Assembly: GCF_020520425.1 (NCBI RefSeq) | Contig: NC_079491.1 | Location: 34,587,449-34,651,448 of the forward strand | DNA length: 64,000 nt | Reading direction: 5' to 3' | From: Spinacia oleracea | Taxonomy: Eukaryota > Streptophyta > Magnoliopsida > Caryophyllales > Amaranthaceae | Shown here: piece by piece, positions 24,353-35,455 of the stretch | Position numbering within the stretch: the stretch's first letter is position 1 | Layout of the letters: each line of letters begins with the position of its first letter | The notes under the pieces: generated by a model | Seen by the model: the letters and a program-made list of their open reading frames with translations, nothing else | Told to the model about the DNA's origin: nothing | Databases searched by the model: none | Program-made: the position numbers and the translations under genes

Positions 24353-24758
24353 AGGGTAATGGGCAGTGAGTGACACTTGATAATTGTAACCTCCAACAAG
24401 TAGGACAGTTGAGAACGCGTACGGAGAAAGGACAGTTGCTATATCAGGTTTCTTACTTTCTTTTTGGAACAAGGAAAGGATGGTATGGTCCGTAAATCGT
24501 AATCCGTAAGGTATGTGAGACACTGGAGTTGGGACAATTGATTCGATCATCGTGCTGCCAAACTCGTTATCATTTGTTCAACATCTTCTGCAATTATTGT
24601 AAACCTTTTAGTCGCAACCATTCATTACTCGTATTATTTTGAATTGCAATTATTTATTGTTTTTAGATTTAAAATTGAAACAAATTGCACAAATATTAAT
24701 AACATTCAACGTCTTTCTTCTTGTGGGACAAGTCCCAATATATAGTTTGGTAACTAAT

Positions 24759-24929
24759 TTTTTTTTGGTGTTAGCACCCGATTCACCCTTAGGGCTAATC
24801 CGGATTTAGGGCGTGTTTTGGGTGGTTAGGTTTCAGTCCCCTTTCAATTATTGTTGCGGGAGATTGAACACAAGTTCTCCATACCAAGTTCAGCCTCAAT
24901 CACCACCGAACCAACAAGCAATGAGTTAG
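24759..24929 (-). mobile_element. SINE, apparently full length
   Basis: 171 bp flanked by the 15-bp direct repeat AGTTTGGTAACTAAT (24744-24758 and 24930-24944). Read on the minus strand it has a box A-like GGTTCGGTGGTGATTG, a box B-like GTGTTCAATCTC, the body CCGGATTAGCCCTAAGGGTG and a terminal A run. This is the layout of a tRNA-derived SINE. A shorter copy of the same family lies at 33184-33300. Confidence 0.85.
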
Positions 24930-25104
24930 AGTTTGGTAACTAATGATTTACAATAATAATCCATACTTATTTGAATGTCTAAAATTTCAGGATTATATGA
25001 TTGATCAATGGACACACGCTAGTAAGTTAAAACTCCAATGGCAACTTATTAGTTTGTTATGTCACCTACGTACACCTAAAAAGTGTCTCCCCAAAAGTGT
25101 TATA

Positions 25105-25363
25105 CTTCTTCCGTCTTTTAATACTCGCAACGTTTGGACTTTTGTCACTATACATATAATCTACTTTGATTATTCGTAGTGTTTTTTATATAAGATAAAA
25201 CATAGTCATGTAGGATCTTGTTAGATTCGTCTCAATGTGTATTTTCAAAATATCAACTTTTTATAATTTTTGCATAAAGAGAATTTAAGATATAAATGAT
25301 CAAAGTTGTGCATTGGCATGCGTGAAACTAACAAACGTTGCGAGTATTAAAAGACGGAGGAAG
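25105..25363. mobile_element. Stowaway MITE
   Basis: 259 bp with TA on both sides (25103-25104 and 25364-25365). The left end CTTCTTCCGTCTTTTAATAC and the right end, read as CTTCCTCCGTCTTTTAATAC, are almost perfect inverted repeats that continue for about 30 bp. Confidence 0.88.
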
Positions 25364-25365
25364 TA

Positions 25366-25880
25366 TGATTGAACTTAATCGAGTTTGTTTAATTAGTCCA
25401 ACCTTAATCACATGGGACCCTCACTCACCAAAAGGGTAAATGAGTCATTTTGTGTTTTCATAAATCATCAAACATTTTCTTTGGGCTCGGTCCGTACCTT
25501 AAGCCCTAAGCCCAACGTGTTTTTAACCCCAGATTAACCTACTCCTTAATTAATATGTCGTTATTAATTATTCTCAAAATCTTCCTTTATCTTCGAAATC
25601 TTTTCCAGCGCACTGCGCAAGTGCCAGGCCTAGAGCACTACACTAAACCGGGTGTTTTGCGCCATCTTTGCCATATGGTCACATTTCTAACCCTAATTCT
25701 ATTGTTTTCCTATAAATATAGTTAGATTTACTTCATTTTCCATGGCATTTTTAGGACTTACTTACGACCTAAAGGCTTAAAACTCACCGTTTTTCTCTCA
25801 AACTCATTTTTCTTATTTTATGCTAACATTTACATTAATCATTCATTAATATCGTTCTTAGGATAATCAAAATCCGTCTC
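25366..25880. other. intergenic, nothing recognised
   Basis: Contains a CCTAAGCCC(T)AAGCCC-like stretch near 25500 and a TATAAATA near 25713, but no supported coding region follows. Confidence 0.4.
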
Positions 25881-28800
25881 TTACGTGAAACTGTGCCCAT
25901 TAAAGACTCGTACATCTCTAAAACTGACAGGCTTAAGTCGTATCACCTAATCAAAAATAACCTAAGTCCACTAACTAGGTAGCAAGGGAAGTCAGGATCG
26001 AATCCACAGGGAAACAGTGTTCTTTCTACTATTAATCAATCAGACTAGACTATTGGGAACAAGAGTTGGGTTGATGGTTTGCTAAGACTACTACGATAAT
26101 TAAACAATTAAGAATCAAGATATTAAGGAATCTAGGGTATAGGTTCACCAACAAATAACAATCCATGACAATAAACAATCACGATAATCAACAAAGTAAT
26201 TAATTAGACTAGCATGCTCTCTCGAATCGATACTAATCATAGACTTAGAATTAACGGGCTCTCGCTACGTATTAACTCCAATTCCACCTATTGACACAAG
26301 CCTAAACATCAAATTGCATCTCTCGAATCTTAACTTGATATTGCATAACTACCACAATTAAACCTGCGCAAATCTAATTGTATAGTGAAATAAACCAATC
26401 AATAGGAATTAATTACAATGCCAACAATCACAATCTTTCAATATCCCTTCATGTTATTCAAGGATCCCCAAACCCTAGAAAATAAATTACTCAAGCATAA
26501 TAACAAATAACAAAGTAATCAACATAATGGAAAACATGATCAAAAGTAATTAATAAAGAAAAATAGAAAGCAATACCTAAATGTAGAACAAAAGGATGAA
26601 CTAAAAATTTGGAGCTTTGATTGAAACTAAAAACAAGTGCTTGGAACAAATTTGAGAGAAAACTAGATTAAGAGAAAATAAACTAAGGGTCTAATACTAG
26701 AAAATAAGATGCCTCTCAAATTAACTAAGGCTTGTTTATATAGTTTGCCAAAATAAAGCCTAAAAAACGGAAAAGTAAATGCGCGAAAATAACTGGAGGT
26801 TGGCGTCGCCCGATCGGGCGAAGTGCTCGACAGTCGGCCCGATCGGGCCAAATTCCGCCCGATCGGGCGGTTTGTGAAATCTTCACAGCTGCTCTCATTT
26901 GGCCGCCCGATCCGGACCGGGCGAAGTGCGCCCGATCGGGCGCGCATAGATGACTTTAATTTCCTCTTCTTTCCGCCCGATGGTCGCATTTCGCCCTCAG
27001 CTCACAGGGCGGTTTGCAATCTTCAATATCCTTCGCCCATATCACCGAGTCTAACTCTCGGGGCTCAACCATAAGCATCTAAGGCTCCCGAAAGTCGACG
27101 AAAAAGGTCCCGAACTTCCTCGGGCTCGTGTAGTGGCCTAAATCACCATGAAACGGGTCTAAAAAGACCAATTCCTGATAATCAAACCTGAAACTCAAGG
27201 CACACTCAATAACGCATATTAGTACTAAAAATGGCTCCTAAGAGCTCATTTGACACATAAAAAAGTACTAAGGGACGGGGGTGAAACACTATATAAAACA
27301 CACATATCAAACTCCCCCAAGCTAGATCCTTGCTTGTCCCTAAGCAAGGAAATCATCGATGAATACAAGACCAACTTCACCCCCAACATATTTCAAAATG
27401 AAAAACATAATTCAAGGCAAAATCCAACAAGCATGCATCAATGTCAACCAATCAAATCCATTCAACCGCTAATCCACCTTAACAATCGTCACGCAAAGCG
27501 AACCACAAATGCACAATGGAATTCAAGACTAGTGCTCACACACTCGTCACTCATTTATGTGGCGGATAAAAGATGTACCCGTTCGCTCTCCTCCCAACGT
27601 ATAAGTGAACAATGCCCTCCCAAACTCACAACACTCGTGTGTCTAGAAAAACATACACTCAACCTAGTAGTCGACTCGGAATGTGTCATGTCATAACTTG
27701 CATTGGTAAAAAACTATTTTCACATAAGTACGACTCTATGCACAAAGGTCGGAAGGTCTTCAAAGATTGTAATGTTAGGCTTAGGTAAGGGTGTGGTAAG
27801 TTTGGGTAAAATGTGAGCATAAAGCCTTGGTTTTGGGGAGCATAAATCCTAAATACAACCATGATCAACCAAAATAATGACCATAAACCTCCCACTCAAC
27901 ACATGATGGAACAACAAACACCAACACCATACTTTCTTGCCTTTTTTTTTCACAATTATAACCAATCATCACAAGGGTATGAATTTACAAAACTTGATTG
28001 TAACAAATACTTTGAACTCTCCTTTTTTTTTTCCGAGAGTAATAGATTTTTCTCTTTCTTTTCTTTTTCAATCTCTCTTTTTTTCTTTCTTTTTGGTAAC
28101 CTTCACATTTGTTTTATTCTTCCATCTCTTTCATTTTCAACTCATTTTCAACAACAACATGATGAAACGAACTCCTTTTTTGAATACTCACTTTGTGCTC
28201 AAAATGTAGCACACCACAACTCCCTCACCTCACTACTATTAGCTCCTCCAAGCTAGGCTTGAGACTAGTAACCAATGGGGTTTTCACAGGCTTGTAATGT
28301 GGCTAGTCACCGAATAAAGGGCACAAGCAACAACATGGGTATAAAAGGAGGGAACAAATGTATCTAGATTCATATGAAGGCTACCTAAACAGAAAAATGC
28401 CTTCGTCCTCCACAATGTGCATGTATATGAGTCATAAAACACTACTAATAGTCGTAAATCAATACTCAAAATCAATGACACACCAGGAAACTATCACACA
28501 TCCTAACCAAGTCAACTAGTCAAGCACCAAGTCCACAAATAGTTAGTTAGAGTTGACTCATGTTAAGGCATCAAATCAATCGAATATCAAATCATGGCTA
28601 ACACATCTACATTGCCCATCATCAAATACCAAGAATCAAAACAATTTTCGATCAAGGGGCACAGGGAAGCATGATATTGTATTCATCGGAACGTATTTTT
28701 GTATTTTTTTTTCAAAGCAATAAACTACCCTAGAAAGAAATAAACACACCAAAATAAACACCATCTTGCGATCTTAAGGTTAGACTTTGTTTGATAGGTG

Positions 28801-29270
28801 ATTACCCGGGCATTGTTGATATATTCATATTTTATAGTGTTTTTACCTCCGTTCTTTAGTACTTTTCGGTCTCAAATGAGCTCTTCGGAGCTATTCTAGT
28901 ACTAATATGTGTTGTGTAGAGTATCTTTAGTTGTTCAGGTTGTTTAAGGAGAAATTGGCCTTTTTAGGCTCTTTTCACGATTTTTATGGACCACTAAACA
29001 ATCCCGAGCTAGTTCGGGATGATCCTAGTCAACTCTGAGGAGCCTATAATGCTTATTTTCGAGGCCTAAGAGTTAGACTTGGTAATTGGAAAAGCGAAAG
29101 GCGTCCCATGGCCTTTATGGAAGGTCGCCCGGTGATCCATGGGCGAATGGAGACCCATTGGGCGAATTAAATGGCAAATAGATCCTTCTAAGCGTCGTTT
29201 TCCCGTTACTCATCGGCCGCTGGGATTCTTCTTGGAGTTGTGGGCGATGAGCGCTAGACCTGTCAAACGG
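25881..29270. mobile_element. LTR-retrotransposon-derived sequence (LTR-type fossil)
   Basis: The sequence has features seen in long LTRs of plant Ty3/gypsy-type elements: the word ACTCCCCCAAGCTAGATCC with CCTAAGCAAGGAAATC just after it (27312-27350), and TTTTCACAGGCTTGTAATG near 28281. No pol domain is present. About 27130-27290 reappears inverted at about 28820-29000, so at least two LTR pieces in opposite orientation are involved. It is broken and old, with no intact gene. The long frames at 27.2-28.3 kb are low-complexity or LTR sequence. Confidence 0.55.
26805..26945. repeat. GC-rich palindrome cluster (GCCCGATCGGGC)
   Basis: Four near-perfect copies of the 12-bp palindrome GCCCGATCGGGC within 140 bp, plus one interrupted version (GCCCGATCCGGACCGGGC). 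They stand out sharply from the AT-rich surroundings and lie inside the LTR-type fossil. Confidence 0.85.
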
Positions 29271-29314
29271 GTCGGGTCAATGTAATAACATAGTAATACA
29301 ATAACTATGTTCAT

Positions 29315-29605
29315 TTTAAATTAGTAAATATTCATTTCACAATTAATGGATAAATGTTCATTTCTAAATTGGTTGAGTAAATGAGAATTCCCAAATAATT
29401 AGATAAACGTTTATCTTCGATTGAGTAGATAAATGTTCATTTCTAAATAAGTAAATAAATGTTAAGTCCCAAAATAGTAAATAAATGTTCATTTCCAAAA
29501 TAGTAAATAGTAAATAAATGTTCATTTCCAAAATATTAAATGTTCATTTCCAAATAAATAAATAAATGTTCATTTTCAAATAAATAAATAAATGTTCATT
29601 GTATA
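29315..29605. repeat. minisatellite with unit AAATAAATGTTCATTTCC
   Basis: Ten or so diverged copies of a roughly 22-30 bp unit, AATAGTAAATAAATGTTCAT plus a short TTTCCAA-type tail. The array begins just after CAAACGGGTCGGGTC (about 29265), which resembles a hAT-type end. It runs up to the promoter region of the mS35 gene. Confidence 0.85.
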
Positions 29606-29838
29606 CCAGTATATTAATGTGCATTTTAAACAACACAAAACGACATTATTTTGAATTGGGCTACAGCCAGCTCTGACTGTACACAGGTAAGCCAAAAATT
29701 TGCGAAAATATTCGATCAAAGCCCAAATTTGATTGAAGCCCGAATTTGAAGCCTTACGTTCATTTCCTGCAATTGTGCAAAAGCCTAAACCCTGAAACTC
29801 GAGTAAGAGAGAGAGAGTGAGCAGATACATCAGAAGCC

Positions 29839-32800
29839 ATGAAAAGAGCTCTTCTAAGAAATGCTTCACTCTACACTCGCAACTTTCTATCATCTCCTTC
29901 AATTTCTTCAAAACCAATTCAATCAATTCAAAATGTAATTTTACCCCCATTTTCTCACGTCTTTTCGCGCAGGTTCTTCTCTTCTGAAGATGATTCTTCC
30001 GACCAAAATCCCCAACCACCCCCTCCTCCCGAGACCAGCTTGGCGCAACCCGAGGTCAAAGATCCCACAATTGGTGTTGAAGATATCGGCAATAAAGGTA
30101 ATTGATTCATCCCTTTTTGTCTTAATTTTATTTGGTTTTTTAGTTTTCATTGTTTATTGTTTTGATATTTGGGGTTTCATTTTCTGGATCTTATAATGCT
30201 TGTAAATTACTGAAACTTTAACTATATTACCTTGCATTGAATTGAGTTGCTTGAATATGTGGGTTCGAAATGTTATGTAGTTAAAGTTCTGTATGTATTG
30301 ACTTTGTTGTCATTGATCAATATTTTGAATTCTTCGGGTGAGGCTGTGTTACCCGGCCGCTTTGTTGTACCTCGTGTACCCGTGTCGGATCTCGACATGG
30401 ATATGGTGAGTTCCAAGCTTCATTTAGACACTTAGGACACATACTCGTGTCTGATATCGGTTCCCAGTTGCCAGTCCAACTACTGTAGGGGTGGGACTGG
30501 GGAGTGGTGCAAGAGTTCAAATCTGAAACGGATGGTACTGTAGAATTGTTTTGGGTTGTTTGCCTTTTGTAATTTATATGTTTCTGATTATCTATCATTG
30601 TTTGAATTTAGAGCTGAAACTGAGGATAGAGAAGTACTTCAAGGGTGATGAAGAGGCGCTTCCATCGGTCCTCGAAGCCATACTAGCAAGGAGGTTGTTA
30701 GGGAAGCATGAAGATACTGATGATGAGTTGGCGGAAGAACTCCAATTCACTCCAATTGATGACGTAGGCGACAAAGAATTTGAGTCGGATTTCGAGGAGA
30801 GTCATAAAACAGATGAAGATATTCCTGACTTGTACAATGCCAAGGAAATAGTTGTGAATAGGATGATGGAGGATGAATACTATAACATGGATGACCAAAA
30901 GTGGAATGCCATCGTCCAAGAAGCAACTGAGAAAGGATTTGCTAGGGATATGAGGGAATGTGAGGAGATTTTGGAGGATATGCGCGATTGGGATAAGCTC
31001 CTCCCAGGTATCTTCATAATGTCTTCTTTCAAGTTTCTTTTCTGTGATATCTTAACCTCTTTTTTTTATTTGGATAATCTTCTCCTTATTCACTAATATG
31101 CTAGTTCTCTTCTCTTGCTGTTAATAGTTGAAATCATAAGGTATAGAATGTGATTTTTTTTCAATGCTATTGCTAAGTGTCATAAACAACACATTTGAAT
31201 GGACTATTTCAGATGACATTAAGCAGAAGGTCCAAGCAAAGTTTGATGAGTTAGGAGATAAATGTGAACGACAGGAACTTGAGCCTGAGGAAGCATATCA
31301 GCACTTCAAGGAGTTTGAAGATCAGATTGTGGCTGAGTATATGGAGAAGGTGGATGCAGAGGGACCTCCAAAGTCCGATGAAGTGACTGAGCTTGTAGAG
31401 AAAAAAAAGTCTGATGATCCACCAGGTGTGGGTCCAATTCTCAGATGGCATACACGGGTGGTATTTGCTCCAGGTGGTGATGCTTGGCATCCTAAAAACA
31501 GAAAGGTGAAACTATCAGTGACAGTCAAGGAGCTTGGACTTTCAAAATATCAGTTCCGTCGTTTGAGGGAAATAGTAGGAAAACGGTATCATCCTGGAAA
31601 AGACGAGCTAACAATCATAAGTGAGAGGTAAGCTCCAGTTAGGTCTCTGTAGTTATATAATTCTAATCATCTGCAGCAACTGTGGCCAAACTTGGGTTAT
31701 GTACATTTTGTGTTCTGGTATTAATCGTATAGTTTTTCCTCTTGGTTGCTGTATCTTTAGCCTCTATGAAATTATGTTTGGCAGAATTGTGTGAAGTGAA
31801 ATTAAAAGGAACGAAAGGACAACGTAGCTAACGTGTATTACGTATTTACGTATGCTCTTTTCTATGAGAATGAATATTCAACTGTAAATAAATAACTGAT
31901 GTCTTCTGGGTCTCTTTGTTAGAGGAAGGATTGCAAATTTAAACAATCATTATGGATAGCGTCACTTTCACTTTACTTGAATGGAAAACCTACAAACCTT
32001 TGTATGGATTAATGCCCTAGATTCGGAGCTGTGTTACCTAGTATAGGTTGTGTTCTCTCTCAAAAAAGTAGGCTTCGATATAAGAAGTGTGTGCTTAGTT
32101 TTGAGAACTTTGCTTACATGTTTTTGTTTGGTGAAAGACTTTTGTTTATGTTTTGATAATTAGTACGGAGTACTATCAGTTTTCTTAGATTATAGGAAAA
32201 TTTGTCATAAACCACTCTTTAAGAGTGAGAATTTGTGAGAAACCACCTAAAAATAAAAAATTGCAAGAAGAAACCTGTTCCGTTTTCGGGGTCAAAGACC
32301 ACCTTATGCCGAATTCCGACGATTGACTTCGTTTTCAGGCGTTGACAAGGGATTCTAGTGTTGACTCCCACACGATAGGCATGTGATCCCTTTTTCTCCT
32401 TTTCCCCCTTTTTCCTACCATTTTTAATTCCTGCTGGCTCCTTTTTCTGAGAGTTCTAAAAAATTCTTCCTTATTCTACCTTCAGTTTGCAGTTTAGCTG
32501 CTGCCTAGGTCAATTTAACCAGAATCAAATTCTTCCAATTTTCAGAAATTGAAAATGAATGTAAAATAGTGCTTTTTGCCCAGTTTTACCCCCTCCCCCC
32601 CTCTAGTTAGACCTATATTGTGACAATTACCCTAGCTCGATTGTAAGGAAATTGTTGGAAATTTGTGGATTGCTGTTTCTGTAGTTAGTAAGAAGTTTAA
32701 AAAATGGGGGAAGATGCGGAAGAGAGATTCTATGGCTACAGTGTAATGGTTAAATAACCGAGTACTGGGTAAGGTAAAACGAAAGTGGAAAATGGGAGAG

Positions 32801-34121
32801 GTGGGATTTTGATGATTGTCTTGATCGATTTTTTGTTAATTGAATTCGGGAGCAGTTTAATTGAAGTTTGAGACACTAATGATGCGGATTCTTCAAGAAC
32901 TGTACTATGAAAATGAAGAATGTAAGAGAAAGAGAGGAGCGAGTAAAAATGGAGGGAGAAAGGGACTCACGTGTCACGCACATGCTTGGTCAACACCTGA
33001 AAACAAAGTCAATTGTCAGTTTCCGGTATAAGGTGGTCTTTTGACAAAAAATGTATCTAAAAATAGGTTTCTTCTTGTAATTTATTATAAGGTGGTTTGT
33101 CACAAAGTCCCACGTTCGAAAGGTAGTTTTAGGTTTATGACAAATTTTCCTAAATTATATTGTACCTATCTTGTTTGATAGTACCTGTGTTCGATCCCCC
33201 GCAACAACAATTGGGAGGGGAATGGAACCTATCCACTCAGAACTCGCCCCGAATCCGGATTAGCCCTAAGGGTGAACCGGATGGTACACCAAAAAAAAAA
33301 TCTTGTTTGATAGTAACATTTTTTAGGAAAGAATCGTAACAATCTTAAATTACCCATCTTCAGATCCCCACTATTGAACATTTAGGAACTCTTTTTTGTT
33401 TTATTGACACACTGTTAAAATAGGTCCAGGTGTTGTTATATATCGAAGTAATACAACTCACACTACAAAGAAAAGAACAATAACAAAAAAATATGACTTG
33501 GGACTATTTGAGAAGCTTCCCATCTCCACCACCAAAAACTTGGGATTATTATGAATGATAAAAACTTACAATTAGTTGAAGAAAATTTGGGATATTGAAG
33601 TATGGACCAGTTTTTCTTTCTTTTTTCCTTTATGGTGGAGCACTGTGGTACTTGAATCTGTTGATGATTATTTTTTGGGTTCACTCCAAAGCTCATTTGT
33701 CTTTTGTGCTAGGCTTACCTTTTTGTGTGTCTTTTGTGTACTGCCTAATGCTTGATAGCTGCGTAGTATTACATTTTCCTTTAAGAAAAGGGACCTGACA
33801 TCGTTTGAATCAACCTTATTTGCAATCTGATAGTGTGGTTTATATATTTGTCATACAATAGTTAGCGGGCTTTGAATTGAAGCCGTATGGAAACATATTT
33901 TGTAAGAAGAATGTTTTATTTTCAGGTTTGAACACCGTGAAGAGAATAGGAAAGACTGTCTGAGAACCCTGCTTAATATAATTGAAGATGCTGGTAAAGC
34001 TAATGCATTGGTAGAGGAGTCTCGAACGTCATATGTCAAACAGAGGCTTAAAGCAAACCCAGCATTCATGGAAAGGTTGCTTGCTAAGACAAAGAAGATC
34101 CCAGCTGCTATTCCTGCATGA
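29839..34121 (+). CDS. mitochondrial small ribosomal subunit protein mS35
   Basis: Exons 29839-30097, 30612-31007, 31213-31627 and 33926-34121 join in phase into 1266 nt (421 aa), all introns GT-AG. The N-terminus (MKRALLRNASLYTRNFLSS, many R and S, no acids until residue ~55) is a mitochondrial targeting presequence. A proline-rich linker follows. The central part is acidic. The conserved C-terminal domain (WHTRVVFAPGGDAWHPKNRK, KYQFRRLREIVGKRYHPGKD, then ERFEHREENRKDCLRTLLNI) is the MRPS35-type domain of mS35. It should sit in the head of the mitoribosomal small subunit. The frame is intact. The last intron (2.3 kb) has grown by insertion of a MULE-type element and a SINE. The start is the first ATG after an AG-rich leader and directly begins the presequence. 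Confidence 0.9.
32193..33152. mobile_element. MULE-type non-autonomous element in intron 3 of the mS35 gene
   Basis: About 960 bp with long terminal inverted repeats. The left end AGGAAAATTTGTCATAAACC matches the right end, read inward as AGGAAAATTTGTCATAAACC. The similarity continues through GGTTTCTTCTTG...GGTGGTCTTT-type blocks for over 100 bp. No coding frame. The target duplication is not clear because the flanks are AT-rich. The long inverted ends suggest a Mutator-like family. Confidence 0.75.
33184..33300 (+). mobile_element. 5'-truncated SINE with perfect target duplication
   Basis: 117 bp between two identical 15-bp copies of TCTTGTTTGATAGTA (33169-33183 and 33301-33315). The body starts inside box B (GTGTTCGATCCCC), contains CCGGATTAGCCCTAAGGGTG and ends in ten A residues. 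It belongs to the same family as the SINE at 24759-24929 but lacks its first ~60 bp. It is oriented with the host gene, inside the last intron. Confidence 0.9.
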
Positions 34122-34519
34122 GTTTTCTTTCTCTAGAATAGAGTTTTGCAAAGTTTGTCATAGTTCTTTTGGTCGAGGCAGTATACTCGATGCATCAACT
34201 TTTTTTGGTTGCTTCAGGTGTCAAAGGGGAAACCTGAAAGTGTATTGCTGTAGATGGTTTACAATGGGAGCCATTTTTATCCGAAATTCTACTCTAGTAG
34301 ACGTGCACACGAATGTCAGACTCATTTTTAGAAAGGAAGCCATGTTGTAGAATCTGTTTTGGTTGGTCCATTGCCATTTAAATAATCGTGCAAAAATGAT
34401 TTTAGGGTTGTATTATCTTGAAGGAACAAAACTGACATAACTTTGAAATTAAATTGTTTACTTGTTGACACACCTGTCGTCTTCTGTTTCAAATTAGATA
34501 TGATGTTCCAAATAAATGA

Positions 34520-34911
34520 TTTTGTTGGGTACCTGAATTGCTTCATGCGTTGAGAAGGAACATAAGTAGGTTTAATATGAACTGATGGTAAATCCATGAT
34601 GTACTAGTGTTTCTCAAACGCAAACATTTTGGGAAACTTTGGCGTAGCTGCTAAGCTTCTTCCTTTCTAAAACATACTCCTATCTAAAATTAAGGCACCT
34701 AGTATGTTGCTACTACAGAGTGTTGTGGAAAACAAAAAAAAGTATTGGTATTTCATGCGTTGAGAACGAACATAAGTAGGTTTGATATGAACTGTGTCAA
34801 GTCCATGATGTACTAGTCAGTGTTGTGGAAAACAAAAAAAAAAAAGATTGATATTGTCAAGGATAGGATTTGAACCCATGCCCATGATGTAGGTTTGATC
34901 TGAACTCTGAT
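34520..34911. repeat. local duplications flanking the giant element (tRNA-side sequence)
   Basis: CATGCGTTGAGAA(G/C)GAACATAAGTAGG occurs at about 34545 and about 34755. The following GAACTG...CAAGTCCATG(A/G)TGTACTA block occurs at about 34580, 34790 and again right of the giant element at 59669. The 34790 copy runs on into a partial tRNA-Leu, so the locus was already tandemly duplicated before the giant element inserted. Confidence 0.75.
34855..34883 (-). pseudogene. tRNA-Leu 3'-half fragment
   Basis: TGTCAAGGATAGGATTTGAA followed by CCCATGCCC matches the 3' end (discriminator base, acceptor strand and T arm) of the tRNA-Leu at 59733-59813 with two mismatches. It then stops abruptly. It is a by-product of the local duplication and cannot fold into a tRNA. 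Confidence 0.85.
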
Positions 34912-35100
34912 TAGGGGTATTCATTGGTCCAAACTCGGACCGGACTGGACCAGACCGACGCGGACCGGACCGAAGACCGAAATTTTAATAATTCAAGACC
35001 CGAAGATCGGACTGATTATGCTTGGACCTAACCCGTACAGGACCGGAAAAATCGGTCCAAAATCCGGACCGGACTGGTTTGGACCGGTTGTAGACCTATT
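34912..35100 (+). repeat. left terminal inverted repeat of the giant element
   Basis: Begins TAGGGGTATTC and is dense in GGACCGGAC words, with GGAAAAATCGGTCC in its inner part. The right terminus has the same order of blocks inverted, but similarity is loose because the words are degenerate. Confidence 0.65.
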
Positions 35101-35235
35101 TTTATATATTTTTTTTATTTTTTATAAAAATTATGGTAAAAAAAGAAAGAATATATATAAAAAAAACTAATTGTTTAAGGCTTCATTTGGAAGCTAAAAT
35201 AAAACAGCGCGTTTTCTGTCAGGCGGCCTGACGGC

Positions 35236-35286
35236 CACGCGCCTGTCAGTCTGTGACTCCCCCACGCGCGCGTGGGCTTCACGCGC
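35236..35286. promoter_or_regulatory. CACGCGC cluster upstream of the transposase gene (FHY3/FAR1-type site)
   Basis: The heptamer CACGCGC occurs at 35236-35242, 35263-35269 and 35280-35286 on the plus strand and at 35268-35274 on the minus strand. The middle pair forms the 16-bp palindrome CCCACGCGCGCGTGGG. CACGCGC is the published core site of FHY3/FAR1, host transcription factors derived from MULE transposases. The cluster lies about 170-220 bp before the ATG and about 330-370 bp from the element's end. It could serve as a transposase binding site, an autoregulatory site, or both; that function is inference. Confidence 0.6.
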
Positions 35287-35287
35287 C

Positions 35288-35360
35288 ACATAAATACGAA
35301 ATCTCATATTTCTTTCTCTCTCTTCCTCCTTCCTCCTTCCTCCTTCCTCCTTCCTTCTTC
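35288..35360 (+). promoter_or_regulatory. core promoter and pyrimidine leader of the transposase gene
   Basis: A TATA-like CATAAATA at about 35288-35296 is followed by a TCTCTC tract and about four TCCTTCC units, a common form of plant 5' UTR. The start codon is at 35456. Confidence 0.45.
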
Positions 35361-35455
35361 ACAACAGCGACATCCTTTCTCAAACCCTAATCTAATTTCG
35401 CGAAATTATTCAGCTTGCTCCGCCGCAATCGCCGCCAACAACTTTCAGATCCGAC

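Larger units (their letters stand above)
22571..24758. other. intergenic, AT-rich, two microsatellites
   Basis: No gene is supported. It contains a heptamer array (23397-23449) and a hexamer array (24294-24352). A TTTCCTCCATTCTGAAATAG motif near 23581 recalls a Stowaway terminus but has no partner. Confidence 0.5.

Noticed and set aside
27250-27696. 148-residue frame next to the ACTCCCCCAAGCTAG motif
   Set aside because: This motif and its surroundings belong to LTR sequence. The frame has no protein family and no start context.
27861-28256. 131-residue Phe/Ser-rich open frame
   Set aside because: It is made of T-rich low-complexity DNA within an LTR-type fossil and shows no domain.
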